Below, one piece after another: positions 40,301 to 48,200 of a DNA stretch of 64,000 nucleotides; position 1 is the first letter of the stretch, and the number at the start of each line of letters is the position of its first letter. A model generated the notes under the pieces. The model had not been told where the DNA came from. It ran no database searches and was given only the letters and a program-made list of their open reading frames with translations. The DNA comes from Lamellibrachia satsuma. Its lineage: Eukaryota > Annelida > Polychaeta > Sabellida > Siboglinidae. A program made the translations under genes and the position numbers. The stretch covers positions 1,353,001 to 1,417,000 of the forward strand of contig BSQZ01000106.1 of the NCBI GenBank assembly GCA_033239005.1, given 5' to 3'.

Positions 40301-41506
40301 TATTCACTACCTCCAAGATATTGTACAAAACAAAAACATATTTTGATAATCCAAACCAGATGACCGTATCATTTTAAATTCCAGAGTGTTGTACATTATC
40401 GTTGCCAAAATGTCATTTCTTGTAAATGGCCATCAAAGTTTGAATGATAGCATTGATTACATGGTAGATGCAAGCTCTATCCATGAATAAAACTAATTTG
40501 GAGGTATATTATTGTTATAAAAGTGAACTTTATTGATAATAAACATACAAAGCTATTGGAATATGGAGGAAACACATTTTGAGCATTTATTTTCAAAATA
40601 CATTCTAGCTGCCATATATCCCCTTAACCTTATCATTTTAATAATGTCATGTCTTGTAAGTGGAAGGTTGTGTACTGATCTGATGCCGACTTCCCTTGTC
40701 AAAGTAACTAATTGATGCATATTTCATCACCTACTATTTTTTTTATAATATTCACACAATCAGTAGATAATTTATTCCATTTGTTTATTATCCTTTGTGA
40801 GAATGATGGAGTACTTTCGCAAATTCGATCTAACTGTTCTTTTACTAATGCTACACTTTGTGCCTTCTAGTTTTGTTATCTTCTTTAGGCTCTCCACAGA
40901 GACATAAATATCAGACTTTTCAAAAATGTGATGAAACTAAGGCCAACTTGCTATGGCACAAATCTCACTTCACTTTTGGTGGGAATCAGATACAGATTGT
41001 TGAATGTTGTACAACAAAAATATCCTTTCAAATTGAAACCTATATATGGTGATTTTTTACAGTTTCTGACCTTGAGGATGTTTTGTGCCAACATGACCAT
41101 TCACTCTGTCTGTTACAAAATGCTGATAACATTAAAAGTTTAAGATCTAGGTGTTAACATGCAAGAATGGATAAAGATGACAGGGGATAAAGTCCTTATA
41201 TATACTACCAATCTGGTGTAGAAAGCAATTGGTACAGAATGTGTGGTTATATTTCACCCATTTTATAGCTTCCCTTTAAATAGTGTATGTATGTAATACT
41301 GTATGTGTGTATTTATGTATAATTGATTGATGTTGTGTTCCCCAGGTGGTGCTGCTGCACATGGAGTGCTGCAACCTGGTGATCGTCTCATTGTCGTCAA
41401 CGACAAGGACTTTGGTAGTCTGTCACACTTCGTGGCGTGGAACTTCCTAAAGTCTATTCCAGAGGGCACCATAAATATGAAGATCGGACGCAAGATTAAT
41501 CCGTAA
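465..41506 (+). CDS. PDZD2/pro-IL-16-like giant multi-PDZ protein, 5' partial, five exons in window
   Basis: Exons 465-4457, 13755-13900, 31765-35757, 38488-38931 and 41346-41506 join in compatible phases and encode about 2,910 residues, close to what I recall for vertebrate PDZD2. The order is: C-terminal half of a PDZ (IQPGDRLVSVNA), a long disordered region, a second PDZ split by the 4458-13754 intron (GVGI loop, then VGDYLLSLNG), a second long disordered region with Pro-rich and Lys/Pro-rich segments, and a final PDZ split by the last intron (GVGLGF loop, then LQPGDRLIVVND). The final PDZ has the EGGKGS...GD.P...RLFKGG and AWN..KS.PEG signatures that I associate with the last PDZ of pro-interleukin-16 and PDZD2; in those proteins a C-terminal PDZ fragment can be released. 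A scaffold role at membranes or junctions is inferred from family only. The start codon and upstream exons lie outside the window. A frameshift interrupts exon 1 (see findings). Confidence 0.8.
4485..4572. repeat. (TA)n microsatellite flanked by GTGGGT/ACCCAC
   Basis: About 65 bp of alternating TA. The flanks gtgggt (about 4498) and acccac (about 4567) are inverted, so the whole block is palindromic. ORFs across it are only Tyr/Ile repeats. Confidence 0.95.
5551..6245. repeat. 24-bp minisatellite, about 28 copies
   Basis: The unit is approximately ttgagtggagccctgggtgt plus ttcc. Because 24 is divisible by 3, the array gives a spurious 8-residue repeat ORF in both directions. It is intronic. 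Confidence 0.95.
6487..6906 (+). mobile_element. MITE family M1, copy 1 (one end preserved)
   Basis: It shares blocks with 61016-61290 in the same order: gaccaccgttgc, attgttttaaat, ctggaaaattatcagcattt, a gggagg-type tract and the terminal aggtaaatgttgac...tgtgaa. The inverted-repeat right end is near 6906. The left terminal repeat is missing. Confidence 0.6.
7565..7660 (-). mobile_element. Possible non-LTR element 3' tail
   Basis: Read on the minus strand, a gaataaagttacattg motif is followed by repeated ATTGT pentamers, the style of short tandem tail found at the 3' end of CR1/L2 LINEs and related SINEs. The body upstream is not recognisable. Tentative. Confidence 0.3.
8355..9203. repeat. 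49-bp minisatellite, about 17 copies
   Basis: The unit contains ggttgtacaatggtgtaggc, a run of C, then atgcattaaataattgttct. The period is 49-50 bp, varying in the C-run. It abuts the 68-bp array at about 9203. Confidence 0.95.
9204..12072. repeat. 68-bp tandem array, about 42 copies
   Basis: Exact period of 68 bp (for example ttgtatgact at 9241 and 9309). Each monomer has ttgttcatttaaacccattc, then tgtactgcag, then R-T-R-ATG, then tatgactccctttcaacct. Diagnostic variants (gtaatg, gtgatg, atgatg, ataatg; gtagtatg near 11277-11700) form runs of neighbours, showing local amplification. Confidence 0.97.
12915..13381. mobile_element. TA-flanked MITE with ccgtaa termini
   Basis: The left end ccgtaattgtgtataat (from 12915) is an imperfect inverted repeat of the right end attatacgtgtgtatttacgg (ending 13381), and both ends are flanked by TA. 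Internally, gccatgtataatatgc (about 12965) and accatgtatagcacgc (about 13320) are related. A TA target site suggests a Tc1/mariner-type element, but no transposase is present. Confidence 0.5.
13755..13900 (+). CDS. PDZ gene exon B (second half of internal PDZ)
   Basis: Acceptor ttgttgcag ends at 13754; donor aaag|gtgagt follows 13900. AG from the previous exon plus A restores an Arg codon, then VGDYLLSLNGRDLQGLSEVE and a short strand (HLEVSV), which completes the PDZ begun at about 4335. It ends in phase 1. Confidence 0.85.
14388..14482 (+). repeat. G/A-rich purine tract with G-quadruplex pattern
   Basis: Starts with four ggtg-spaced GGG runs, then gagggggagggaggag and a long GGA/GA-rich stretch. 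The pattern G3-N1-G3-N1-G3-N1-G3 is met on the sense strand of the intron. Confidence 0.75.
14905..15212. repeat. 18/23-bp minisatellite
   Basis: Alternating units gtgtacacctgtagtcct (18 bp) and a longer form with an inserted gtagg (about 23 bp), about 14 copies. Confidence 0.9.
15555..15660. repeat. (TAA)n run followed by a dispersed-repeat-like segment
   Basis: ataataataataa is followed by tttcttatatagcgactg...gggcgctttataa. The 'tatatagcg...gcgctttata' layout looks like a common invertebrate repeat terminus. Class unknown. Confidence 0.35.
16134..16626. repeat. 77-bp minisatellite, about 6 copies
   Basis: Period 77 bp (ctcagagtgg at 16248, 16325 and 16402). The unit contains ggtgacactggcacattaga and tacttgaccagttggtacgg. 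The first copies are more diverged. Confidence 0.92.
16926..17060. repeat. 71-bp tandem duplication, two copies
   Basis: ggtcaatattactttgct...gtatgaaattga occurs at 16926 and again at 16997 with very few differences. Confidence 0.9.
17480..17760 (-). pseudogene. LINE reverse-transcriptase C-terminal relic
   Basis: The minus-strand translation contains YGCEPRTLTQTMDG, CKILNVLWRIHITNQEL and LRLAGH. This matches the general pattern YGCE.W.L.....KI..F...CLR.ILN..W...ITN.EL......LRWLGH at the C-terminus of RTE/I-type LINE reverse transcriptases. No longer intact. Confidence 0.6.
17955..18138. mobile_element. Pogo/mariner-like MITE
   Basis: The left end cagtggaatccacttaataa and the right end ttagtggagtccactg form an imperfect inverted repeat of over 20 bp with cagtgga termini. 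The element is 184 bp. No transposase. The flanks do not show a clear target duplication. Confidence 0.5.
19502..19520. repeat. Short (TA)n microsatellite
   Basis: Nine or so TA dinucleotides. Confidence 0.9.
19773..19866. repeat. Short tandem repeat, gtagcatggtagtata unit
   Basis: Several imperfect copies of tagcatggtagtatag. Confidence 0.85.
19961..20176. mobile_element. hAT-like miniature element with 8-bp target-site duplication
   Basis: The ends are cagtggtatgtctagg and ccccaaatacaccactg, an imperfect inverted repeat beginning CAGTGG. It is flanked by a perfect 8-bp direct repeat attacatt (19953-19960 and 20177-20184), the target length typical of the hAT superfamily. The 216-bp interior has no transposase and holds a G-rich tandem repeat (ggtggcaagggaggccaa type, about 19985-20070). 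Confidence 0.75.
20930..21720 (+). mobile_element. Dispersed repeat R1, copy 1, with internal minisatellite
   Basis: Related to 51398-51755 and 59395-59680. Shared blocks are aaatcaggttcattgatgtt, taacttgccaaagtgtgaa, acaaatgagctagc, ggctactagataggt and aaatgagacaagtgaaaa. In this copy the interval between the first two blocks is expanded by a 24-bp array (20991-21443). No coding capacity; class unknown. Confidence 0.65.
20991..21443. repeat. 24-bp minisatellite inside R1
   Basis: Unit tttaatagaagagtgtgtac plus tttg, about 18 imperfect copies. The related R1 copy at about 59470 has only one such motif (gtttaataaaagattgcaca). Confidence 0.92.
22636..22947 (-). CDS. Unassigned minus-strand ORF, 103 codons
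   Basis: An ORF in a segment (22460-22950) less AT-rich than its surroundings, antisense to the PDZ gene inside its intron. The translation has a cluster CPRNVTSCCCEAKRVRPHYK near its end and no domain I recognise. It could be a transposon fragment or chance. No splice or promoter context was established. Confidence 0.2.
   Translation of the reverse strand: MLTGNHKSNLANVMPVMSVKSNLARNTNKMVVLPVHPAVNPLHNYSSRLVNSSGKFQHIKNLHVSYDSRSALKSTVWNCPRNVTSCCCEAKRVRPHYKVLTDH
24490..24780 (+). pseudogene. CR1/jockey-type LINE C-terminal relic
   Basis: The plus-strand translation contains LETRQLERQIAFFYKIKHNL and, further on, SLTPYRSSKTPINSFLSA. These resemble the post-RT C-terminal region of CR1/jockey-group ORF2 (L..RR......FYKI.....I, then a Y..RT...NSF.PR block). 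Stops interrupt it. Confidence 0.5.
25332..25740. repeat. 20-bp minisatellite, about 20 copies
   Basis: Unit gtcaacacattgcccctgta with single-base variants (gaagtca, aatacatt). Confidence 0.95.
26251..26365 (-). repeat. Direct-repeat copy a, adjoining Penelope-like relic
   Basis: aaaaatatagtttgatcctc...aagaaactgg...ttttggccaactcactcgg recurs at 26845-26965 in the same orientation with moderate divergence. Confidence 0.7.
26341..26565 (-). pseudogene. Penelope-like element GIY-YIG endonuclease relic
   Basis: The minus-strand translation reads YDTQCPESEHYIREAARTLD, then TRIKE, then AICEHK, then NTGHSM. It follows the Penelope-like endonuclease layout: Cys-containing strand, YIGET.R.L..R..EH, then a H....GH block. 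The expected Gly after YI is Arg and there are in-frame stops, so it is dead. With the two flanking direct repeats it may be part of a partial tandem Penelope copy. Confidence 0.45.
26845..26965 (-). repeat. Direct-repeat copy b, Penelope-associated
   Basis: Second copy of the 26251-26365 repeat, about 600 bp away in the same orientation. Confidence 0.7.
27421..27481. repeat. 20-bp triplication
   Basis: attgttattgcagtgtgaac repeated three times. Confidence 0.95.
27504..27669. repeat. Foldback segment of about 165 bp
   Basis: Ends taaagtaagttt and aaacttacttta are inverted, and an inner pair gtcacttcttc / gaagaagtgac is also inverted. Possible decayed MITE. Confidence 0.4.
28334..28373. repeat. 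(GTT)n microsatellite
   Basis: About 12 uninterrupted GTT/TTG units. Confidence 0.97.
28404..28490 (+). repeat. Dispersed repeat R2, copy 1
   Basis: ctgatcctgtttcactgcc and the following pyrimidine-rich text recur at 52866-52995 (plus) and 52140-52295 (minus). Confidence 0.5.
29662..29970 (+). mobile_element. tRNA-derived SINE S1, copy 1
   Basis: The head looks like a tRNA: a tggttccgcggttagagtgc A-box-like segment, then gcagggtttgagtcc as a B box. The body contains gcaattttgttcacccca, shared with 50830-51020. The tail is an AT-rich run with TAA/AATA repeats ending at about 29970. The cloverleaf is degenerate, so this is not an active tRNA gene. Confidence 0.6.
29971..30310 (-). mobile_element. 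Possible LINE 3' end (minus)
   Basis: On the minus strand the sequence ends ...ggaccaataaaggtattatt followed by AT-rich tandem text, similar in style to the tail at 7565-7640. Coding residues cannot be confirmed. Tentative. Confidence 0.25.
31047..31162. repeat. 40-bp minisatellite, three copies
   Basis: gtgattatatatgtagctgc recurs at 31047, 31087 and 31127. Confidence 0.95.
31269..31318. repeat. (TA)n microsatellite
   Basis: About 25 TA units, about 450 bp before the 31765 acceptor. Confidence 0.97.
31765..35757 (+). CDS. PDZ gene exon C (giant disordered exon)
   Basis: Acceptor ttttttcag ends at 31764; donor cacag|gtgtgt follows 35757; phase 1 on both sides. The single open frame of about 1,330 codons is rich in Ser, Thr, Pro, Asp and Val. 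Visible pieces are a basic patch (EKKRRESIGTRLKG, about 32395), a PPLPPKPKKP / IPPKPSK SH3-type proline segment (about 33395-33450), an 8-residue M-A-P-P-x-V-P-D/E/Q tandem repeat (about 34040-34320, degenerate copies to about 34800) and a polyproline run (about 35440-35485). No folded domain is recognisable. Confidence 0.85.
34040..34320 (+). repeat. 24-bp coding minisatellite in exon C
   Basis: Tandem 24-bp units encode M-A-P-P-S/L-V-P-D/E/Q in the sense frame. The reading frame is maintained throughout and the pattern degrades gradually to about 34800 (ATPLVPDL units at about 34569-34640). The antisense ORFs here are shadows. Confidence 0.9.
35758..38487 (+). other. 2.7-kb PDZ-gene intron
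   Basis: Starts gtgtgt and ends tttttag. Mostly featureless AT-rich sequence up to about 37640, then the pyrimidine tract listed separately. Confidence 0.75.
37650..38185 (+). repeat. Polypyrimidine (CT-rich) tract, about 530 bp
   Basis: An almost unbroken series of ctccctctc / tctcattcct motifs on the sense strand. ORFs across it (Ser/Leu/Pro repeats) are artefacts. It ends about 300 bp before the exon D acceptor. Confidence 0.95.
38488..38931 (+). CDS. PDZ gene exon D (linker and first half of C-terminal PDZ)
   Basis: Acceptor tctttttag ends at 38487; donor taaag|gtactc follows 38931. It encodes a Ser/Thr-rich linker, a basic YQRRLKAGGRKWRD segment, then KEVAMTKGGVGLGFCIEGGK with the canonical GLGF carboxylate-binding loop of a PDZ domain. 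Phase 1 at both ends matches exons C and E. Confidence 0.88.
38964..39380 (-). mobile_element. MITE family M1, copy 2, both terminal repeats present
   Basis: Left end ctaggtgctattcacaattg, continuing ttaacatttacctattt. The right end is its inverted repeat (aaataagtaaatgttaac, then aattgtgaacgacccctta). The element is about 417 bp. The interior is the reverse complement of the 6487-6906 and 61016-61290 copies (for example gataattttccagattg). No ORF. Confidence 0.7.
39657..40158. repeat. 42-bp minisatellite, about 12 copies
   Basis: Unit gaattgtgactgggagtatg, then atgtcacactaggattacct, then tt. 42 is divisible by 3, so it gives 14-residue repeat ORFs on both strands. Intronic. Confidence 0.95.
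41346..41506 (+). CDS. PDZ gene terminal exon E (end of C-terminal PDZ, stop)
   Basis: Acceptor ttccccag ends at 41345. G plus GT restores Gly, giving GGAAAHGVLQPGDRLIVVND, then SHFVAWNFLKSIPEG and a short KIGRKINP tail before TAA at 41504-41506. The protein ends a few residues after the PDZ, as in pro-IL-16 and PDZD2. Confidence 0.88.
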
Positions 41507-42092
41507 TCAAGATACCTGCAGCTGCATTAGCTTCACTAACGATGTTCAATTCAAGAATTGTCAACAAATGACAATTGCATTTAGATAACTGTTATCAATG
41601 TGCGTGTAAACTCAAGGGTGTTAATGACACTACTGATCTTGGACTGACGCGTGTTGAAAGGATTTTTTACCAGACAAGGTTCTGGCCAGCCTAGCTCGAT
41701 ACATATGTCATGTTATGATCGAAAACGGTGTTTGTATCATCACATTATTGTATATTTTTTAAATGATTGACTACGCTATGAAAGAAATTGATGATAATCT
41801 ACAAATAGGAAAAAAAAATTGCTATCAGAACAATGACACTGTTGTTGACAGCACATAATTGCAAATAATACTGTTGAACTTACACAAGGTGTTGGTAGCA
41901 AATTCATTTGATCAGGCACAGCTGTTTCTCTTGTATTGGTTGACATGTTACTATGAACCCATGAATGATGTATATAGCAGTTCACTGTAAAGAATATATT
42001 ATCACATACTTAATCATTATTATTGTTTGTCTTTGTTGTTTATACTTAACATAGTTCACTTGTGTGTGTCCCAGTTATGTCAGTGACTATCT

Positions 42093-43155
42093 TATTACTC
42101 ACCTTGGACAATGACTTACTCATTACACGCCTTGGACAATGACTTACTCATTACACGTCTTGGACAATGACTTACTCATTACACGCCTTGGACAATGACT
42201 TACTCATTACATGTCTTGGACAATGACTTACTCATTACACGCCTTGGACAATGACTTACTCATTACATGCCTTGGACAGTGACTTACTCATTACATGCCT
42301 TGGACAATGACTTACTCATTACATGCCTTGGACAATGGCTTACTCATTACACACCTTGAACAATGACTTACTCAATATACACCTTGGACAATGACTTACT
42401 CATTACACGCCTTGGACAATGACTTACTCATTACACGCCTTGGACAATGACTTACTCAATATACACCTTGGACAATGACTTACTCATTACACGCCTTGGA
42501 CAATGACTTACTCAATATACACCTTGGACAATGACTTACTCATTACACACCTTGAACAATGACTTACTCAATATACACCTTGGACAATGACTTACTCATT
42601 ACACGCCTTGGACAATGACTTACTCAATATACACCTTGGACAATGACTTACTCATTACATGCCTTGGACAATGGCTTACTCATTACACACCTTGAACAAT
42701 GACTTACTCAATATACACCTTGGACAATGACTTACTCATTACACGCCTTGGACAATGACTTACTCAATATACACCTTGGACAATGACTTACTCATTACAC
42801 ACCTTGGACAATGACTTACTCATTATACACCTTGGACAATGATTTACTAATTACACACCTTGGACAATGACTTACTCATTACACACCTTGGACAATGACT
42901 TACTCATTACACACATTTGACAATGGCTTACTCATTACACACCTTGGACAATGGCTTACTCATTACACACATTGGACAATGGCTTACTCATTATGCACCT
43001 TGGACAATGGCTTACTCATTACACACCTTGGACAATGGCTTACTCATTACACACCTTGGACAATGGCTTACTCATTACACACCTTGGACAATGGCTTACT
43101 CATTACACACCTTGGACAATGGCTTACTCATTACACAACATGGACAATGACTTAT
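42093..43155. repeat. 28-bp minisatellite, about 38 copies
   Basis: Unit cttggacaatgacttactca then ttacacgc. Variants alternate (atatacac, tggctt), with ggctt-type units grouped at 42910-43135. Confidence 0.96.
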
Positions 43156-43905
43156 TAAACAACTTAGACAATGACTATCCAACCAAATGTTTAATATTAA
43201 AGTGGAACTATTAAAGCAAGAGTTAATAAAAATGTACCATATGCAACTAAAATCAAGACTATTACGCCAGTGGTTTACTCAGAATGTAATCTGAAAGTGA
43301 GATATTATCGTCGATTGTCTGGTTATTTGAGGGCTGGTATGTTAACCAGTGCGACCAATAAGTGCATGTGCAGTTCTATGAAATTGGGTACAGTGTGACA
43401 TATGAAGAGCTGCCAGTATAAACAGAACCAAAGTAGTCTCAAACAAAGGGGTTGTTATGTCAGAAAGAGGACTAGTTTAGTAAACAAAGCCAAATTATGC
43501 TTCGTAAGTCGAGTTTGGACACAAACAGCATGGCCATATCCTATTGGCAAATATATACATTACACAACTTGCTTGTATACTAATAGATTTTAACTTGGCA
43601 AGCGAATATTGCCAGACTATGTTCACTTGTGACGTAGGGTTATCTTAACAGTATGGAAAGGCCCATGGAATTAAGATGTGTGTTCAACAAGGTTTTCCTA
43701 GTAAACCACTGGTGTGACATTCTTAATAATTGTAGTTGTAAATGGTTATGTTTTAGTAACTCTTATAGGTGCATAAGCCCAAAACTTTACTTGTTTCCCT
43801 TTAACCTTTAAAATTCAAACCTTATTAATTGCAGTTATCACCGAGAATACAATCGTGTTCATTTTACACTGTGATTAGTACTGCATTATTTTTTGACACC
43901 TTTAG

Positions 43906-43907
<2 letters not shown>

Positions 43908-43975
<68 letters not shown>
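43908..43975. repeat. (AT)n microsatellite
   Basis: About 33 AT units. Confidence 0.97.
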
Positions 43976-43977
<2 letters not shown>

Positions 43978-44483
43978 ATTGTGAAATTGCGTAAGTCTTG
44001 TGATTTTCTCTGAGTTTGGGTTCTAAAGAATTTTGGCCCCATAGAAGTTTTTTATTGCATTGCATTATCGTCACTGCTGATGTAATAGTGTGATCCACTA
44101 TTCCTAACTCGTCTTCCTCGCAGGTGTCCCTTCCTTTGCTTCTTCCCGTGTTTAGGAGGCCATAGAATAAGTTCAACTACGTAACGTCCCAATCAGTGCA
44201 GACGTGAGACATCTCATCAGTGATACATTGCACATATCTCCTACCTCTCTTCATGTTGTGGGAGATGTGCCAGCGTGCCCCACACGCTATTATAGTATTA
44301 CATGGACGAGAGCCATTACAGTGATGCCCTCAACAACTGTCCCCGAAAACAAAAGTATCGACAAGCTCATCCTTCACTCATACACAGCAACTTGAGGCAC
44401 CTCCTAGGGCAATGCACAACTAAATAAAAAATAACTACAATATACTGGGCAACCATGACCATGTTCCCATCCATTCACCTTGA

Positions 44484-44504
44484 ATGTATGTGTGCGTGCG
44501 TGTG

Positions 44505-44544
<40 letters not shown>

Positions 44545-44547
44545 TGA
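44484..44547. repeat. (TGCG)n/(TG)n microsatellite
   Basis: Alternating purine-pyrimidine tgcg repeats, a sequence type able to adopt Z-DNA. Confidence 0.95.
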
Positions 44548-44874
44548 CTGTTAGTCCAACACTAACTACTGAAGTTATAGTTACAATACAACTAAGGTTT
44601 ATCCCAACACGGCCTTCATACATACAACATAAATTTATGGTCCCTCCAATAAAAATATCACGTAGTCCAAAAAAACATTTTGCAACAAAAAGTATCTAGT
44701 GTCAAGATCTAACAAAATTGCCAAGCAACTAAACATTTTGAGATGGCATGTGGACAAGGAAGCCATTGGCATTGAATAAAAATGTTCTTATTGAAAATAA
44801 TGCAAAATTCTGCAGTTTTCTTTTCGAGAAAATTTACTTGGTCAACATAAAATTATATATGCTCCCTGACATTC

Positions 44875-45250
44875 GCAATCAGTGTCATAGACTTCACCAA
44901 AGCATTCCACAGCATCCACAAACCCTCCATGTGGAAAATCTTAATCACAAACGGAATCCCATGAAAGATCGTATCAGCAATCGAGAAGATTTATGAACAA
45001 ACAAGGTGTTGTGGGAAAACAGAAGATGGCTACAGTGCATGACTGGTCCCATGTCATGTGATTACTGCTGTTAGATAAGGTTGCATTCTTTCCCCCTTCT
45101 CTTCGCCGTGGCCATCGACTGGGTCGTGCGGCTGGCAACCAGAGGCAATGAAGGGATCACTTTGGTTTAGGAGGACCGTTTGTCAGACCTGGAATTAGCT
45201 GATGACATTGCCGCCCTCTCAAACACCACCCAGGGCCTACAGGTGACAGA
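44875..45250 (+). pseudogene. Older LINE, 5' fragment of reverse transcriptase
   Basis: The broken plus-strand translation contains VIDFTKAFHSIHKPSMWKIL, YEQTRCCGKTEDGYSA, GCILSPLLFAVAIDWVVR and LELADDIAALSNTTQGLQ. In order these are RT motifs: D-F-K-A-F-D-S, R-Q-G-C-x-L-S-P and A-D-D. Frameshifts and stops show it is dead. It breaks off at about 45250, where the younger LINE begins. Confidence 0.75.
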
Positions 45251-48200
45251 GTGCGTGTGCGCCTACACGGCAGCACCAAAAACATTCTCGGCTTTAGTGT
45301 AATTAATGTTAAGTTTTAAGGCACTATCATATGCCAATTTTAGCAAACTGCTCTATGAACATACAGTGATCGCGGAGAAGATAAAAGTTTCCGAATTTAC
45401 GAAGGAAATCGCTCAATTTCGAACACTTTGACCAAGCTACAGGTGGCACAAACAGTAGCAGACGATTCAGTCAAGCATGACGGCCGCACTGCAATATTCA
45501 GCGAAGGCTCTCTACCAGTTGGCCGGCTTTGTGTCAGGAAAACCAGTCAGCAGTTCATTGTGGAAAGCTCTGACAATGAACGGCATTTCCTGCACGCAGC
45601 CAACCAGAAGAGGTCAACGAGGGGGAACAATGCTACGCAGACCCATTCAAGTGGTATTGTCTGGCTTCAGGCCCGTTCAATGCGTTAACACCACAGCCGA
45701 CAAGGTGAGACATTGCAATGACAATTGTGTCAATCTGAACAATATGACACATACACAGGCGGGCCACACACGCGCCCTAGGGAGCAACATGCAACATGAC
45801 GTTCACGTTAGCAGAAATGGGGCTAATTACAACAACCTCATCAACGTACACTCGAACAAGTGGGATCTACCAACCATCATCAATACTAACATTCGGGGTG
45901 CCTTGGCAAGCAAAATCGATGAAATCAAAGTAATTAAAGATAACTACGGAGTGGACGTCGTAGCAGTCACTGAGACATGGTGTACCAGCAGAATACCAGA
46001 CGGCTCGCTCAGGTTACCCGGTTTCAACCTCTACAGGAGGGACAGGCAAGATGGCCGTCAACATGGAGGGATTGTTTGCTATGTACGAGATATAATCCCG
46101 ACTAAGCAATGGACAGAACTAAACCAACCAGAACTTGAAACTATGTGGATGACGATACGTCCACCAAAGATGCCTCGCAACCACCCGCAGATAACAATCT
46201 GCACAGTGTACCACCCTCCCGGGGCAGACGACTGGACATTGCTAAACCACATTGACCAATCTGTTGACTATGTACGCCGTCACCATCCATATACTGGCGT
46301 CATCATAATGGGCGACCTTAACAAGTTGAGAGATTCTCACTTGAAAAGAAATCACAACCTAAAACAAATTGTTGACATACCTACACGAGGAACTGCGACA
46401 CTGGACAAAATCTATACAAACCTAACGGATTTATACCACTGTCCAGTAGTCATAGCACCGATTGGCCTATCGGATCACATGGTGGTAATATGCACTCCAT
46501 CAACGTCCACGAAATATACAGAACCAGTCGTTTCAAAGACGTCTTCGCGCAGTTGCAGGCCTGATGATCGAGCCCGTTTTGCAGCAGCGCTCAACCTCAT
46601 CTCGTGGGAAACCTTATTCCACCTACCAAGCTGCCAACAACAACTGCAGTTTTTCAATTCTACAATCAAAACTTTACTCGACACGCATCTCCCTGAACGA
46701 AAAATCAGAAGATGTTCCAGCGACAGACCTTGGGTAGATGACAATTTCCGCTATCTAATACGTCGCCGCCAGATCGCGCTTCTTTCCGAGAACCAACCAT
46801 TGTACAGGCATTACAGAAATAAGGTTAATCGTGCCAGAAAGTCTTTGCAACGAAAGTATTACCAAAGAAAAATCAAATCACTTGAGAACGAACATCCGAA
46901 ACGATGGTGGAATAGCGTGAAAGAACTTGTAGGGGTAAAGGTCAACTGTGACAATCTACAAGGTCTTGCTAACACACACTGTTCAGGAAACTTCAGTATT
47001 CTAGCAAACGAAATAAGTTATTTCTTTGAGTCTGTTACCAAAGATTTCCCACCACTTTTACCCGTTGATGAGTTCTTACCTCCGGGAGCCGACACGACGG
47101 TCCCATATGCCTACATCATCAACGTCGATGAAGTAGTCATATCACTATCACGAATTAAAACACACAAAGCAACCGGCCCTGACGAGATACCCAACTGGAT
47201 CTTACATGACTACGCCGCCATCCTCGCTCCTCCCGTCTGTGCGATATTCAACAGCAGCCTACGGGAAGGAACCGTGCCTGCCCTGTGGAAATGCGCTGAC
47301 GTCCGACCAGTGCCTAAAATTCGACCACCAGCGCGAATTGAGAAAGACCTGCGCCCGATATCTCTCACGCCAGTTTTATCGAAGTGCTTGGAGAAATTCA
47401 TGTGCACGTGGATAATGGACATTACCATGGACCAGATTGATCCTCAGCAATATGGATCAATCAAAGGAACATCAACCGTACACGCACTGGTCGAGCTTGT
47501 TCACAAGTGGAAATACGCGGTCGAGACCCCTGGAACCATAGTACGAATACTTCTCGTCGATTTCAGCAAAGCGTTTGACCGAGTCGACCATCACATTTTA
47601 ATGACGAAATGTGCATCTCTTGGACTTCCAACTTTTATTACCAAATGGCTGACATCCTTCCTGTGTCTACGCAAACAGAGGGTAAAGATCGGGAGTGTGA
47701 AATCGGAGTACACCAGTGTCAACGCAGGTGTCCCACAAGGCACAATATTTGGACCAATCGGCTTCCTACACCATATTAATGATCTGCAAACAGTATGCGA
47801 ACATATAAAATATGTCGACGATTGCACAATATGGGAAGCTTCTTCATCCTCCGGAATGGACAGCTCACTCCAAGTAGCGGCAGACGAAGTCGGGCAATGG
47901 ACAGCGAGTAATAAAATGGCGCTGAACTACGACAAGACGAAAGAACTGCGGATATGCTTCAAGAAATCAACTCCGGACATCGCACTGCTAACCATCGACG
48001 GTAGACCAATCCAACAAGTTAACAGCACTCGTCTACTAGGTGTGACTCTATCTGAAGACCTGAAGTGGCAATTACACATAGACGAAATCACTACAAAAGC
48101 ATCGCAACGTCTATACTTCATCATCCTTCTCAAAAGAGCCGGCATTGACCCTCACCATCTCATCAACATATACACTTCAATCGTCCGATCGGTATTGGAG

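Larger units (their letters stand above)
38932..41345 (+). other. 2.4-kb PDZ-gene intron
   Basis: Starts gtactc and ends tccccag. Holds a complete M1 MITE and the 42-bp minisatellite. 40160-41345 is AT-rich with no feature seen. Confidence 0.75.
41507..44874. other. PDZ gene 3' flank and repeat-rich intergenic stretch
   Basis: No AATAAA lies between the stop and the 28-bp array. The first one on this strand is at about 43225, so the array may lie within the 3' UTR. The rest holds (AT)n, a (TGCG)n run and unassigned sequence. Confidence 0.5.

Noticed and set aside
42895..43214. Repeat ORFs (LDNGLLITH type) in three frames
   Set aside because: 28-bp tandem array read in rotating frames. Not a gene.
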